DNA of 19,113 nt from the NCBI GenBank assembly GCA_050486105.1, contig JBJHCR010000096.1, positions 1 through 19,113 on the forward strand. The letters run 5' to 3'. The notes beneath the pieces are model-generated. The model made no database searches and was not told the origin of the DNA. It was given only the letters and a program-made list of their open reading frames with translations. Position numbers and translations under genes: made by a program. This stretch comes from JAEXNA01 sp050486105 (lineage in GTDB: Bacteria; Vulcanimicrobiota; Xenobia; Xenobiales; JADMJV01). Position 1 is the stretch's first letter. Each line of letters opens with the position of its first letter. Positions 1 to 7,024 of this stretch are shown in pieces.

Positions 1-15
1 GAGCAACGCCTGTGA
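1..15 (+). CDS. 3' end of an upstream gene (partial), probably another prepilin-operon member
   Basis: Reading from base 1 gives codons for E-Q-R-L followed by TGA at 13-15. This stop overlaps the GTG start at 12 in a GTGA arrangement, the usual sign of translationally coupled genes. The next two genes overlap in a similar way, so an upstream operon member ending here is likely. Only four residues are visible, so its identity cannot be judged. Confidence 0.3.
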   Translation, partial: EQRL

Positions 16-515
16 GAAATTCACTCGTCGCTGGGGCGCCCTCTCGCCTCGGGGCTGATTTCCGGCAGAATCGGCTCGGGGTCACCCTGCTTGAAACCCT
101 GGTCGCTTGCACCATCATCGTGTTGGTGTTGCTCTCTCTGTTGGGGGCCATCGCTTTCGGCTTGGAGGGCACCAAGCACGCCGAGGGTCACCAACAGGGA
201 GTGTACTACGCTCGGGAATTGATGGAATTGGTTCGAGAACGCCGCTACGCCTATTTGCCGCGCCAAGTTGGTTGGTCGATGGTTACTGGCTTCTCCGATC
301 TCCCCACCGACCGGATCGCCCTGAACGCCCCACCTTTTCAAGGAGATTTTCCCGCCGACAGTCGTTACACCCGGCAGATCATCACTGAACCCTTGTCCCT
401 AGACCCCACCAATCATCGTTCCAAGGTCTATAGAGTCGAGGTCACCGTCTACTGGCCGGTGAAGGGGCGTGAGAACAGCTTTCGCATCGAGGGTTTGACC
501 CGTGCGCTTTGGTAG
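12..515 (+). CDS. type IV prepilin-like protein (PilV/GspI-like minor pseudopilin)
   Basis: The 167-aa protein has a type III (prepilin) signal. A basic leader ends at Gly23, followed by V-T-L-L-E with Glu at mature position +5, then a hydrophobic helix (about residues 29-50). Prepilin peptidase would cut after Gly23 and the mature protein would enter a type IV pilus or type II secretion pseudopilus at the inner membrane. The rest (about 110 aa) is a small globular domain with no motif I recognise. A GTG start at 12 overlaps the stop of the preceding frame. The frame stays open to the window edge, so a longer start cannot be excluded. It overlaps the next gene by 14 bp, which indicates an operon of minor pilins. 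Whether it belongs to a pilus or to secretion is not decidable here. Confidence 0.8.
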   Translation: MRNSLVAGAPSRLGADFRQNRLGVTLLETLVACTIIVLVLLSLLGAIAFGLEGTKHAEGHQQGVYYARELMELVRERRYAYLPRQVGWSMVTGFSDLPTDRIALNAPPFQGDFPADSRYTRQIITEPLSLDPTNHRSKVYRVEVTVYWPVKGRENSFRIEGLTRALW

Positions 516-1086
516 TCGGAGGGTTTCAAAGCGGTGGGGTCTCACCGTCACGGAAGTTCTGATCACTATGACCATTTTGATCATAATCAGCGCTGTCTTC
601 ATCATGCTCTTCAGCCAGGCTCGCAGCAGCACCGAGGGTGGTTCCGAGCGCATCGAGTTGCGGGGGACCCATCGAGAGGCTCAGGTGCGCATCGCCCAGT
701 TGTTGCGTTCGGCTATCGCTCCTAATGAGGTGGACCCGGCCATCCTGGTTCCAGAGTTTGATGAAACCGAAGAGTTTTGCCGATTCCACGCACCGGCGAA
801 TTTTTTGGACCCGGCCGAGCCCTTCACCCCTCGCACTCCGAACTATCCTGAATTCGTCATGGACCTCTATCCGGTGACCGGGCAGGTGCACCTGCAACTC
901 AGCGACGGCACCGGCCCTTTGGTGCGCCTCGGTCGGGAGTTCACCGGACTTGAGTTCCATCGAGACGGCAAGCGAATCATCACTGTCACCCTCACTTCAA
1001 CCAAGACGATACGCAGTATCTCGAGCTCTCCTAAAGAAGTGGTGGAGACCAGCCAAAACAAGATCATGCTACCTGGAGTTCCGTAG
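502..1086 (+). CDS. type IV prepilin-like protein (PilW/GspJ-like minor pseudopilin)
   Basis: The 194-aa protein has a short basic leader ending at Gly13, then L-T-V-T-E (Glu at +5) and a hydrophobic helix (about residues 19-38), the standard prepilin peptidase substrate. The downstream part is consistent in length with PilW/GspJ-type minor pilins, but no diagnostic motif is visible. The GTG start at 502 lies inside the end of the previous gene and has a GAGGG site at 489-493, 8 nt upstream, which supports this start. Together with the preceding gene it forms the tail of a pilin/pseudopilin operon. No hairpin followed by a T run is visible after its stop. Confidence 0.8.
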   Translation: MRFGSRRVSKRWGLTVTEVLITMTILIIISAVFIMLFSQARSSTEGGSERIELRGTHREAQVRIAQLLRSAIAPNEVDPAILVPEFDETEEFCRFHAPANFLDPAEPFTPRTPNYPEFVMDLYPVTGQVHLQLSDGTGPLVRLGREFTGLEFHRDGKRIITVTLTSTKTIRSISSSPKEVVETSQNKIMLPGVP

Positions 1087-1309
1087 CAGTCTCATCGGAA
1101 AACGGGTGAAAGATCTCGTTTCATCGTTCTCCTTGAATATCTGTCCATGGAGGTGCCTCTCGGCGCCTTGAGAACAGTCCATGGTATTTTTGAAGGAGTC
1201 CTGGAACCGAGTGCTTCTTCCGGAGTTATATTCGTCGCTCATGTCTTTTCGTTGCCCTCAAGGGAGCCCAAACAGCGTGTCGAATATAATAAGTTGGAGG
1301 TCTGATCTG
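1087..1309 (+). other. intergenic region before the glycosidase gene
   Basis: This stretch holds no supported gene. An 8-bp direct repeat GTCCATGG occurs at 1143-1150 and 1177-1184. A TATAAT occurs at 1285-1290 but lacks a matching -35 at normal spacing and lies almost on top of the ribosome binding site. An open frame from ATG 1181 runs into the next gene but is better explained as untranslated leader. Confidence 0.5.
1296..1300 (+). promoter_or_regulatory. ribosome binding site GGAGG deciding the TTG start at 1310
   Basis: GGAGG sits 9 nt upstream of an in-frame TTG at 1310. That start places a basic N terminus directly in front of the hydrophobic signal segment, whereas the upstream ATG at 1181 would add 43 residues with no known counterpart. 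Confidence 0.65.
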
Positions 1310-2656
1310 TTGACGTTGCGGCGCCCTTTTTTATTTGGTATTTCTTTGCTGTTTTTGTGGGCTGGAATCGGTCCTGCGTGGGCCTACTCTGGGGATGGGG
1401 TGGATTACGCTAAACTCCAAGTGGCCGGAGTTCCCATCCATCTGGTTACGGTGGACCTCAACCGCACCGATCTGATTCTCAGGCCGGTGGTCACTCCTGC
1501 CGGGCAACGACAGACCTTTCAGGCCCTGGTCCAGGAAAGCCGACCTATCGCTGCGGTGAACGGAACCTTCTTCGATACTAAGAGCGGGGTCACCGTGGGC
1601 AACTTGGTCAGCCAAGGGCGACTTCTCACTGAAGGCATGGCTGGCAGCAACCTCATTTTTCGTAAGGATGGGACGGTCCAGTTGATTTCCTCGGCCCGCA
1701 ACCTTGGTCGCTATCAAGACNNNNNNNNNNATCAAGACTGGGCGGACGTGGATTTCGCCGTGGGTGGTGGACCGACTTTGTTGGCCGACGGACAGTTTTT
1801 CATGGATCCCAAGGCCGAAGGATTTCGCGACTCCAGCTTGTTTCGCCCAAGACCTCGCACCGCTCTGGGGGTGACCGCCGACGGACGTTTGCGCATGGTG
1901 GTGGTGACCGAGAACGTGTCCCTTTGGACTCTGGCCAAGATCATGCAGGAGTTGCGCTGCGTTCACGCTCTGAATCTCGATGGAGGGTCTTCGAGCGCTT
2001 TGGCCGTTCAGGGTCGGCAGGTGGTCAAGCCGGCTCGGAGCTTGACAAATTTGGTCGGAGTGTTTCCGGCCCATCGACCACCATCGCTGCAAAGACCGAT
2101 TCAAGTGGCTCAGTCCAGGGCCTTGGGGCATTACCAAAAAGGTATGCAGTTCGCCCGCTATGGAGATCTGGTGCACGCCAGATCCCAGCTCCGACAGGCC
2201 GTGGCCAAAGCCCCGGAGCAGCCCCTCTACTGGCTCGAGATGGCCAGGATCGAGGAGCGCTTAGGACAACAGTCCTTAGCGGTCCGGGACTTTCATCGCG
2301 CCCTGGAACTCTTCGTGGCTCGAGGGGATCTGCTCTCGGCTGAGGAGGTGGGTCTGGAGTTGTTGAGCCTCAAGAACGATCACCTGATAGCCAACCTGCT
2401 GCTGGGGGAATCGCGAATCGATCAGGGGCGAGACCTGGAAGCGGTGTCCTTTCTAGAGACCGTTCTGCTGCTCGAGCCTGAGCACGAACGAGCCAACGAA
2501 CTGCTCAACGGAATTCGATTTCGCACCCAGACCCAGGAGGCCCGACAGCGTTCTCGCTCCTCGTTTGACTCCACCATCAACTCCATCAACAGGGCCTTGG
2601 TGCGCCGGGAACAGGCAGCCCCGGCATCTCTCTCGGCTGTTGGCTCGGAGCTCTAG
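1310..2656 (+). CDS. secreted phosphodiester glycosidase (NAGPA/DUF2233 family) with C-terminal TPR region
   Basis: With the TTG start at 1310 the protein has a clear signal peptide (basic L-R-R, hydrophobic core, cleavage near A-W-A). It is followed by a phosphodiester glycosidase domain (about residues 30-255) with the family landmarks A-V-N-G-T-F-F, F-A-V-G-G-G-P, a R-P-R-T-A-L-G segment and N-L-D-G-G-S-S. The C-terminal ~180 residues hold helical TPR-like repeats (Q-P-L-Y-W-L-E-M-A-R-I-E-E-R-L-G). Family members hydrolyse sugar-phosphodiester bonds in cell-surface polymers, and the TPRs suggest a partner protein outside the cytoplasm. A 10-N gap at 1721-1730 inserts unknown residues. Removing the gap and the duplicated 8 bases beside it keeps the frame and restores Y-Q-D-W-A-D. 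The stop codon lies in the CTAG at the edge of a MITE-like element. The exact substrate is unknown. Confidence 0.82.
   Translation: MTLRRPFLFGISLLFLWAGIGPAWAYSGDGVDYAKLQVAGVPIHLVTVDLNRTDLILRPVVTPAGQRQTFQALVQESRPIAAVNGTFFDTKSGVTVGNLVSQGRLLTEGMAGSNLIFRKDGTVQLISSARNLGRYQDXXXXQDWADVDFAVGGGPTLLADGQFFMDPKAEGFRDSSLFRPRPRTALGVTADGRLRMVVVTENVSLWTLAKIMQELRCVHALNLDGGSSSALAVQGRQVVKPARSLTNLVGVFPAHRPPSLQRPIQVAQSRALGHYQKGMQFARYGDLVHARSQLRQAVAKAPEQPLYWLEMARIEERLGQQSLAVRDFHRALELFVARGDLLSAEEVGLELLSLKNDHLIANLLLGESRIDQGRDLEAVSFLETVLLLEPEHERANELLNGIRFRTQTQEARQRSRSSFDSTINSINRALVRREQAAPASLSAVGSEL
1721..1730. other. 10-N assembly gap, probably false
   Basis: The ten Ns are flanked on the left by ATCAAGAC (1713-1720) and on the right by ATCAAGAC (1731-1738). 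Collapsing this 8-bp overlap removes 18 bases, exactly six codons, and gives an uninterrupted family-like sequence. This is what a scaffolder leaves when two overlapping contigs are joined with a default-length gap. Confidence 0.85.
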
Positions 2657-2671
2657 GAGGCTGCTGAATTA
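2653..2671 (+). repeat. left end of MITE-like element: CTAG plus terminal inverted repeat
   Basis: CTAG (2653-2656) is followed by GAGGCTGCTGAATTA (2657-2671). This matches the reverse complement of the right end (GAGGCTGCTGATTTA) at 14 of 15 positions. The TAG at 2654-2656 is the stop codon of the glycosidase gene. Confidence 0.8.
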
Positions 2672-2899
2672 ATCTCCGCGTCGCGAGACTCGTTCATCAC
2701 CCACTTCTTGGGTACCCGTCCATGCGAAATCGTTTGAAAGCCGCAGGCGTTCCCGTAGGGCCATGTTGGAAATATTTCCGTATATTACTCAAAATCACCC
2801 AACTCCGCCTGACGGGTACCCGCAGAAGGTGGGTGATGTCCTTCGTCTCACACGGTCGCGCAAGCGAAGCGTTACGTCCCCGTCTAAATCAGCAGCCTC
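2657..2899. mobile_element. MITE-like non-autonomous element (243 bp) between two CTAG copies
   Basis: The region has near-perfect 15-bp terminal inverted repeats (2657-2671 and 2885-2899) and longer subterminal complementarity: 2695-2720 pairs with 2811-2838 with few mismatches and a 2-nt length difference, both centred on GGGTACCCG. A central perfect palindrome GGAAATATTTCC lies at 2768-2779. It encodes no credible protein. The flanking CTAG tetranucleotides (2653-2656 and 2900-2903) look like a 4-bp target duplication. GAGRCTG-type ends and YTAR-type targets are known from parts of the IS5 superfamily, so mobilisation in trans by such a transposase is an inference. On either strand it could fold into a long cruciform or hairpin and may also act as a terminator between the convergent genes. 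Confidence 0.75.
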
Positions 2900-2903
2900 C
2901 TAG
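2885..2903 (-). repeat. right end of MITE-like element: terminal inverted repeat plus CTAG
   Basis: This is the reverse complement of the left end, with one mismatch in the 15-bp repeat. The terminal CTAG (2900-2903) provides the TAG stop of the minus-strand ketoacyl synthase gene. Confidence 0.8.
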
Positions 2904-4003
2904 ACCTTGCGCAGCAGTAAGCTGCCAATGGAATAGCCGGCTCCGAAGCTACAGATCATGCCATAATCTCCGCTTGCCAAGTGCTCTCGATGAAGGTGGA
3001 AAGCGATGATCGAGCCGGCCGAAGAGGTGTTGGCGTAGCGGTCGAGGATCAGGGGCACTTCCAACTCAGTGGGGTCTCGACCCAGCAGCTTTCTGGCCAT
3101 CAAAAGATTCATCTGAGCGTTGGCCTGATGGAGCCAGAGGCTCTTGAGTTCGCTGGCCGTAAGCTGATGAGCCTCCAGGTGCTCTTGCATATGGGCGGTG
3201 GCCAGCATGGTCACTTCTTTGAAGACCTTCCGCCCTTGCTGATAAAAGAGCAAAGTTGGATCGTCTTCGGGTCGGTCTTCGCAGGCAGTCAGGAAGCCTC
3301 GATTGTTGCGAATGTTGTTGGAAAACTTGGTGCTCAATCTAGGGCTCAAGATTTCGAAGCTGTGCTCTGAGACCTGGTCGTTGCGGCGCTCCACAACCAC
3401 GGCTACCGCGGCATCACCAAAAATAAAGTGACTGTCCCGGTCTCGGAAGTTGAGATGAGCGGTGCAGATCTCAGGACTGGCCACCAAGACCCGGTTGGCG
3501 GCTCCACTCTTGATGAGGGAAGTAGCGGTGGCGACACCAAAAGTCGAGGACGAGCAAGCCACATTCATGTCGAAAGCAAATCCCTGGCAGCCTAGAGCCT
3601 CCTGCAACTCCACGGCGATCGCCGGATAGGGTCTCTGGAAGTTGGCGCAACAGACCAGTACGGCATCGAGGTCTGACCCACTGATGTTCGCTTGCTCCAA
3701 GGCCTCTCGAGCGGCGGAAAATGACATTTCAGCCTGTACCGACAACTCTTCGTCGGACCTCTGACTGAGCTTGGGCCTCATCCTGCTGGGGTCCAGGATC
3801 CCCTCTCGGTCCAGAGTGTAACGGTGCTCGATCCCCGAAGCTTTCACTATGAACTCAGGAGATGATTCCGGCAAGGCGTCTTCGACGGACCTGGTCCGGT
3901 TCTGTTCGGCAACATAGGAATTGAAGGAGGCGACCAACTCTTCATTGGTTATTCCGGTGGCAGGAGTGAACAGGCCCGTTCCGCTCAACAAAACATCGCT
4001 CAT
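2900..4003 (-). CDS. fabH: beta-ketoacyl-ACP synthase III (FabH-like, PA3286-type)
   Basis: The 367-aa protein has the thiolase fold of KAS III with the complete triad: Cys150 in D-M-N-V-A-C-S-S-S, His292 in W-L-H-Q-A-N and Asn325 in Y-A-N-T-S-S-A-G-S. The C terminus F-G-A-G-Y-S-I-G-S-L-L-L-R is the normal family end, so the protein is complete. It condenses an acyl-CoA with malonyl-ACP to start fatty acid synthesis. The N terminus (G-T-G-L-F-T-P) and the long insert before the active site resemble, from memory, the longer proteobacterial branch that includes Pseudomonas PA3286, reported to use medium-chain acyl-CoA from beta-oxidation. Substrate length here is unknown. The ATG at 4003 has no clear Shine-Dalgarno. 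The gene lies 46 bp downstream of the TonB-like lipoprotein gene and may be co-transcribed. Its stop lies in the CTAG bordering the MITE. Confidence 0.88.
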   Translation of the reverse strand: MSDVLLSGTGLFTPATGITNEELVASFNSYVAEQNRTRSVEDALPESSPEFIVKASGIEHRYTLDREGILDPSRMRPKLSQRSDEELSVQAEMSFSAAREALEQANISGSDLDAVLVCCANFQRPYPAIAVELQEALGCQGFAFDMNVACSSSTFGVATATSLIKSGAANRVLVASPEICTAHLNFRDRDSHFIFGDAAVAVVVERRNDQVSEHSFEILSPRLSTKFSNNIRNNRGFLTACEDRPEDDPTLLFYQQGRKVFKEVTMLATAHMQEHLEAHQLTASELKSLWLHQANAQMNLLMARKLLGRDPTELEVPLILDRYANTSSAGSIIAFHLHREHLASGDYGMICSFGAGYSIGSLLLRKV

Positions 4004-4049
4004 GGGTTGAAGTTTGTGGCTTGGGCAAACAAATCCTGGGCGAACCGTC

Positions 4050-4952
4050 CTAATAGTTCGGGGGCTGGAAGACCGGGGCGACGTAGTCAGGCGGAGTCAT
4101 CAAGGTGTGTCTGAAACGGACCTTGGAATCCACCTTCATATTCTTTTTCACCGCCGGTTCCCAACGCCAAGCACGCAAACAGCGAAGAGTGATGCGGTCG
4201 CAGTTTCGGCAGCCGCTCCCTTCAAGGAGATTCACCTGATGCTTTCCGCTCTTGAGTACTTCGACCTCAACCCGAAAAGTGATCTTGCCTTGGTGAACTT
4301 TGGTGGGTGTGGTGCACTTGATGTGCCGACAGATCTTCTTGATCACTTTGGCCTTCTGGTCATACTTGGGCGCCTGCTCGTCTTTTTCCGGGTTTTCGAA
4401 AGTGATCGAATCTTCAAAGCCTTCACCGCCCTCTTCATCTTCTTCATCGGCCGGAATGTCTAGGGGTTCTTTTTCCGGGTCTTGGGATTGACCCTGGCTG
4501 GACCCTCCGGTTTCTGGTGAGCTTTCCGTTGGATTTTGAACTGCTTCCGGTTGTGGTAGTCCAGTAGCCAGTGGCGCGGAGGCCACGGGATATCTCCGCT
4601 CAGGAAGGTGGAAATTTGGCTCTTTGGGTGACGCCGGTGGTGGCTCATGTTGACGGGGGAAGTCGGCAAGCTCTCGGCTGGACTTGGGGGGAAGCGGCTG
4701 GGACTGGGTCTGCGGCGCCGGTCTAAGTGCGGGGGCGGGTGAAAGCGTTTCCGTGGACAAGGTTGCTACCTGACGAGGCTCTTCGCTGGAGATCTCGGAG
4801 TTTTCTGTCGCTACACCTCTGATAACGGGTGTACGTTCGGACTGTCCAAGCTCTTCGGGGGAATGCGCCTCTTCAAAGCTGCACCCTGCCACAGTCAAGC
4901 TAAGAACAAGGGTCAATAGCAGCGTTAGAATCGGTCGGGATTCACCGAGCAC
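4050..4952 (-). CDS. cysteine-rich lipoprotein with TonB-type C-terminal domain
   Basis: With the GTG start at 4952 the protein has 300 aa. It begins with a compact lipoprotein signal peptide ending in L-T-V-A-G-C (lipidated Cys24). A long, low-complexity Pro/Ser/Glu-rich linker (about 30-200, with an acidic run near 168-180) follows, as in TonB-like periplasmic spanners. The C-terminal domain (about 205-290) has the W-R-W-E-P-A signature of TonB/TolA-like C-terminal folds and five cysteines (208, 213, 238, 241, 248) in C-x4-C and C-x2-C pairs. Its neighbour upstream has the same domain without these cysteines, so the two are tandem paralogues. No ExbB/ExbD is nearby and the N terminus is a lipid anchor, so energy transduction is doubtful and a structural or partner-binding role is possible. 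A TTG at 4991 is the alternative start, with no ribosome binding site. Confidence 0.7.
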   Translation of the reverse strand: MLGESRPILTLLLTLVLSLTVAGCSFEEAHSPEELGQSERTPVIRGVATENSEISSEEPRQVATLSTETLSPAPALRPAPQTQSQPLPPKSSRELADFPRQHEPPPASPKEPNFHLPERRYPVASAPLATGLPQPEAVQNPTESSPETGGSSQGQSQDPEKEPLDIPADEEDEEGGEGFEDSITFENPEKDEQAPKYDQKAKVIKKICRHIKCTTPTKVHQGKITFRVEVEVLKSGKHQVNLLEGSGCRNCDRITLRCLRAWRWEPAVKKNMKVDSKVRFRHTLMTPPDYVAPVFQPPNY

Positions 4953-5931
4953 TGGCGGCCTTCCCTTCTCTTTTTTTGGCGCGCAACTCAATCTGACGTT
5001 CTTGCTCGGCCTTCAAACGTTCCCATTCGTCAGGGGGAAGTTGGGTGGCTCTGAGACGTACCGTTTCCTTTGTGGTGATCTTCTTGCCTTTCTTGGTGGC
5101 AGGCTCCCATTCCCAGTGACGGAGGCCCTCTAGCACCTCTTGGTCTCTCGCGGGACTCCCCGAGCTTTCAAGCAAAAAGGCGTGGAAACTCGAATCATGA
5201 AATACGGTGAATTCCACCAGAACCTGGTCGCGGGAACTCTCTTGGTAGGGAAATATCGTTGGGGAGAAGATAAGATACGCCGGGGTCTCGTCGTACGGGA
5301 CTTCGGGGGATCCCTCCCTCATTCCAGACGGCCCGCTTTCGCCTGTGTCGCCCCGGTCCTTCCCAGAGGTGGCGCTGCCCGTTCGTACGATCTCGGGACG
5401 ATAGACGGGGTAGCCTGGGCCGGGTAGGTTCGAAGCGGCTACGGGTGACCTGGTCTTGAGGGCATCCTCGCGGGAACTTCTCTGATTGGCGGCTAGGGGG
5501 TACTGCGGCTTCAGGTTCCCCAAATTCAGCCCGGAAATGTCCTTCATCGCGGCCATGGTGTTGGAGGTGATTCGTTCGGATTGTTGTGAGCTTTGGCCAG
5601 CCGGGGACCTGGGGTTGAGGGCCCCACCTCCTGGGACTTCGTTCACTCCGGTATCTCTTGGGGATTGGGCCAGGAGATCTTCGTGGTCACCAGGGTCTAA
5701 CACCCTTAGTGTCTGCGTTGGCAGTTGATGTTCCGCGGCTTTGCTTTCGCTCGGCACCTCTGAAGTGCGGAGTGCTGAGAAGGACTCAGTGAAGGAAAGT
5801 TGGGGGAAGTCCCCATCTTTTGCTCTAGCTGTCGCTAGCAATCCCACCACCAAGAGCAACGATAGAGCGACCAGTCCGACGAGGCCTTTTCTCTGCTTAT
5901 CACTGACACTCTGCTCGGGGTTTAGGGCCAA
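4942..5931 (-). CDS. TonB-like protein with N-terminal membrane anchor (paralogue of next gene)
   Basis: The 329-aa protein has a basic N terminus (D-K-Q-R-K) and one hydrophobic helix (about residues 16-36), acting as an inner-membrane anchor or uncleaved signal. A ~170-residue Ser/Pro/Gly-rich region of low complexity follows, then a C-terminal TonB-type domain (about 215-300) with H-W-E-W-E-P-A-T-K-K-G. A highly charged tail rich in Lys, Arg and Glu ends the protein. The C-terminal domain aligns with that of the downstream lipoprotein (x-W-x-W-E-P-A-x-K-K and following residues). The start used is TTG at 5931, with a G-rich stretch too close upstream to be a good ribosome site, so the start is uncertain. 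It overlaps the next gene by 11 bp when that gene starts at 4952. A 169-bp gap separates it from the HMG-CoA lyase gene; I see no clear terminator there. Confidence 0.65.
   Translation of the reverse strand: MALNPEQSVSDKQRKGLVGLVALSLLLVVGLLATARAKDGDFPQLSFTESFSALRTSEVPSESKAAEHQLPTQTLRVLDPGDHEDLLAQSPRDTGVNEVPGGGALNPRSPAGQSSQQSERITSNTMAAMKDISGLNLGNLKPQYPLAANQRSSREDALKTRSPVAASNLPGPGYPVYRPEIVRTGSATSGKDRGDTGESGPSGMREGSPEVPYDETPAYLIFSPTIFPYQESSRDQVLVEFTVFHDSSFHAFLLESSGSPARDQEVLEGLRHWEWEPATKKGKKITTKETVRLRATQLPPDEWERLKAEQERQIELRAKKREGKAASAR
4959..4964 (-). promoter_or_regulatory. ribosome binding site GGAAGG deciding the GTG start at 4952
   Basis: On the minus strand GAAGGGAAGG precedes the GTG at 4952 by 6 nt. 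That start leaves only six residues before the hydrophobic lipoprotein core, whereas the upstream TTG at 4991 has no such site. Confidence 0.6.
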
Positions 5932-6100
5932 GGCTCACCCCGCTTCCCGAATTGGTGAGGTAAGAGGATGCTCGGGGGTTTGGACTCTGATGGGTCCATT
6001 CAAGCCGAAGAAAAAACGGGGCCTAGCTGCCAAGACAAGATAGGAGGTCGTGAACCGATTTGCACCCAATCCCAAACCCTCCCCATTGAGCATAAACTTT

Positions 6101-7024
6101 CTAATCTCTAAGTTGGCTGGAAAGTTCCCGAGACCTTCGAGTCAGCGCCAGTTGGTGACTGGGTAGAGTCGTCTTTAGTGCTTTCTCTAGGAAGCGAGCG
6201 GCTTCTAAGGCCCCATCTCGGTCGATTCCGTGATCCCAGCCCCCCTTTTCCAACAAGTACAGCAGGTCTTCGGTGGGCAGATTGCCTGATGCACCGGGGG
6301 CATAGGGACAACCGCCACTACCGCCGACCGAACTGTCAAAGCAGCGCAGGCCTCGCTGGAGCCCTCGACTCACATTGGCCAAAGCTGTTCCGTAGGTGTC
6401 GTGGAGATGGAGGGCTAAGCGCTGTTGAGGAACCCCTTCGAGTTCCGACATCAACTCATCGATATCTTCGGGTACGGCGGCCCCGATGGTGTCTCCGAGG
6501 CTGACTTCGTCACAGCCAAACTCCAGGAGTTTTCGAGCAAGCTGGGCAGCCCATTTGGGGGGAACCTTGCTCTCGAAGGGGCAGACAAAGGCGGTCGAAA
6601 GGTAGCCTCGCACGGTGAGGCCGGCCGTTCGAGCTGCCAGCACTGTCTCGGCGGTCTGCTCGAGACTCTGGGAAATGGAGCGATTAGTGTTCTTCTGAGA
6701 GAAAGTTTCACTGGCTGCAATGAAGACCGCAACTCTTTGCACCCCACACTTCAGGGCTCGCTGCAAGCCTTTCAAATTAGGGACAAGCACAGTCCTTTGC
6801 CCCTTCGTAGACACGCCACTGAGGTTTCTCAAGAGAGCTTCAGAATCGGCCAACTGCGGCACCCATTTGGGGTGCACCATGGAGGTGACCTCGACCTCAG
6901 GAAAGCCACAAACTTCCAGCTTCTTGACCAACTGAACTTTGAAATCAGTGCTCAATGGCAGGGACTCATTTTGGAGACCATCTCGTGGTGAAACCTCGAC
7001 GACCTTAACTTGTCTGGAATTCAC
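6101..7024 (-). CDS. mvaB: hydroxymethylglutaryl-CoA lyase
   Basis: The 307-aa protein is of normal length for HMG-CoA lyase, a metal-dependent TIM-barrel enzyme that cleaves 3-hydroxy-3-methylglutaryl-CoA into acetoacetate and acetyl-CoA. Landmarks are S-P-R-D-G-L-Q-N-E (Arg14, Asp15), H-L-H-D-T-Y-G (His206, His208) and the lyase signature S-V-G-G-S-G-G-C-P-Y-A-P-G-A-S-G-N with catalytic Cys239. The 33-residue spacing between His206 and Cys239 equals that of the human enzyme. The GTG start at 7024 overlaps the TGA of the biotinyl-subunit gene (GTGA), so translation is coupled. It completes the leucine pathway begun by the carboxylase genes upstream. Confidence 0.93.
   Translation of the reverse strand: MNSRQVKVVEVSPRDGLQNESLPLSTDFKVQLVKKLEVCGFPEVEVTSMVHPKWVPQLADSEALLRNLSGVSTKGQRTVLVPNLKGLQRALKCGVQRVAVFIAASETFSQKNTNRSISQSLEQTAETVLAARTAGLTVRGYLSTAFVCPFESKVPPKWAAQLARKLLEFGCDEVSLGDTIGAAVPEDIDELMSELEGVPQQRLALHLHDTYGTALANVSRGLQRGLRCFDSSVGGSGGCPYAPGASGNLPTEDLLYLLEKGGWDHGIDRDGALEAARFLEKALKTTLPSHQLALTRRSRELSSQLRD

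Noticed and set aside
1143..1184. Direct repeat GTCCATGG in the intergenic region
   Set aside because: Only two 8-bp copies with no further order, probably chance; no repeat array or attachment site is indicated.
1285..1290. Perfect TATAAT before the glycosidase gene
   Set aside because: No -35 at 16-18 bp spacing, and transcription from it would start inside the ribosome binding site at 1296-1300.
1181..1309. Upstream ATG extension of the glycosidase gene
   Set aside because: The extra 43 residues push the signal peptide away from the N terminus and lack support, while TTG at 1310 has a proper ribosome site.
5978..6060. Possible terminator or promoter between HMG-CoA lyase and the TonB-like gene
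   Set aside because: A run of T on the minus strand follows a GC-rich stretch, but only three base pairs can form a stem, and no paired -35/-10 boxes were found.
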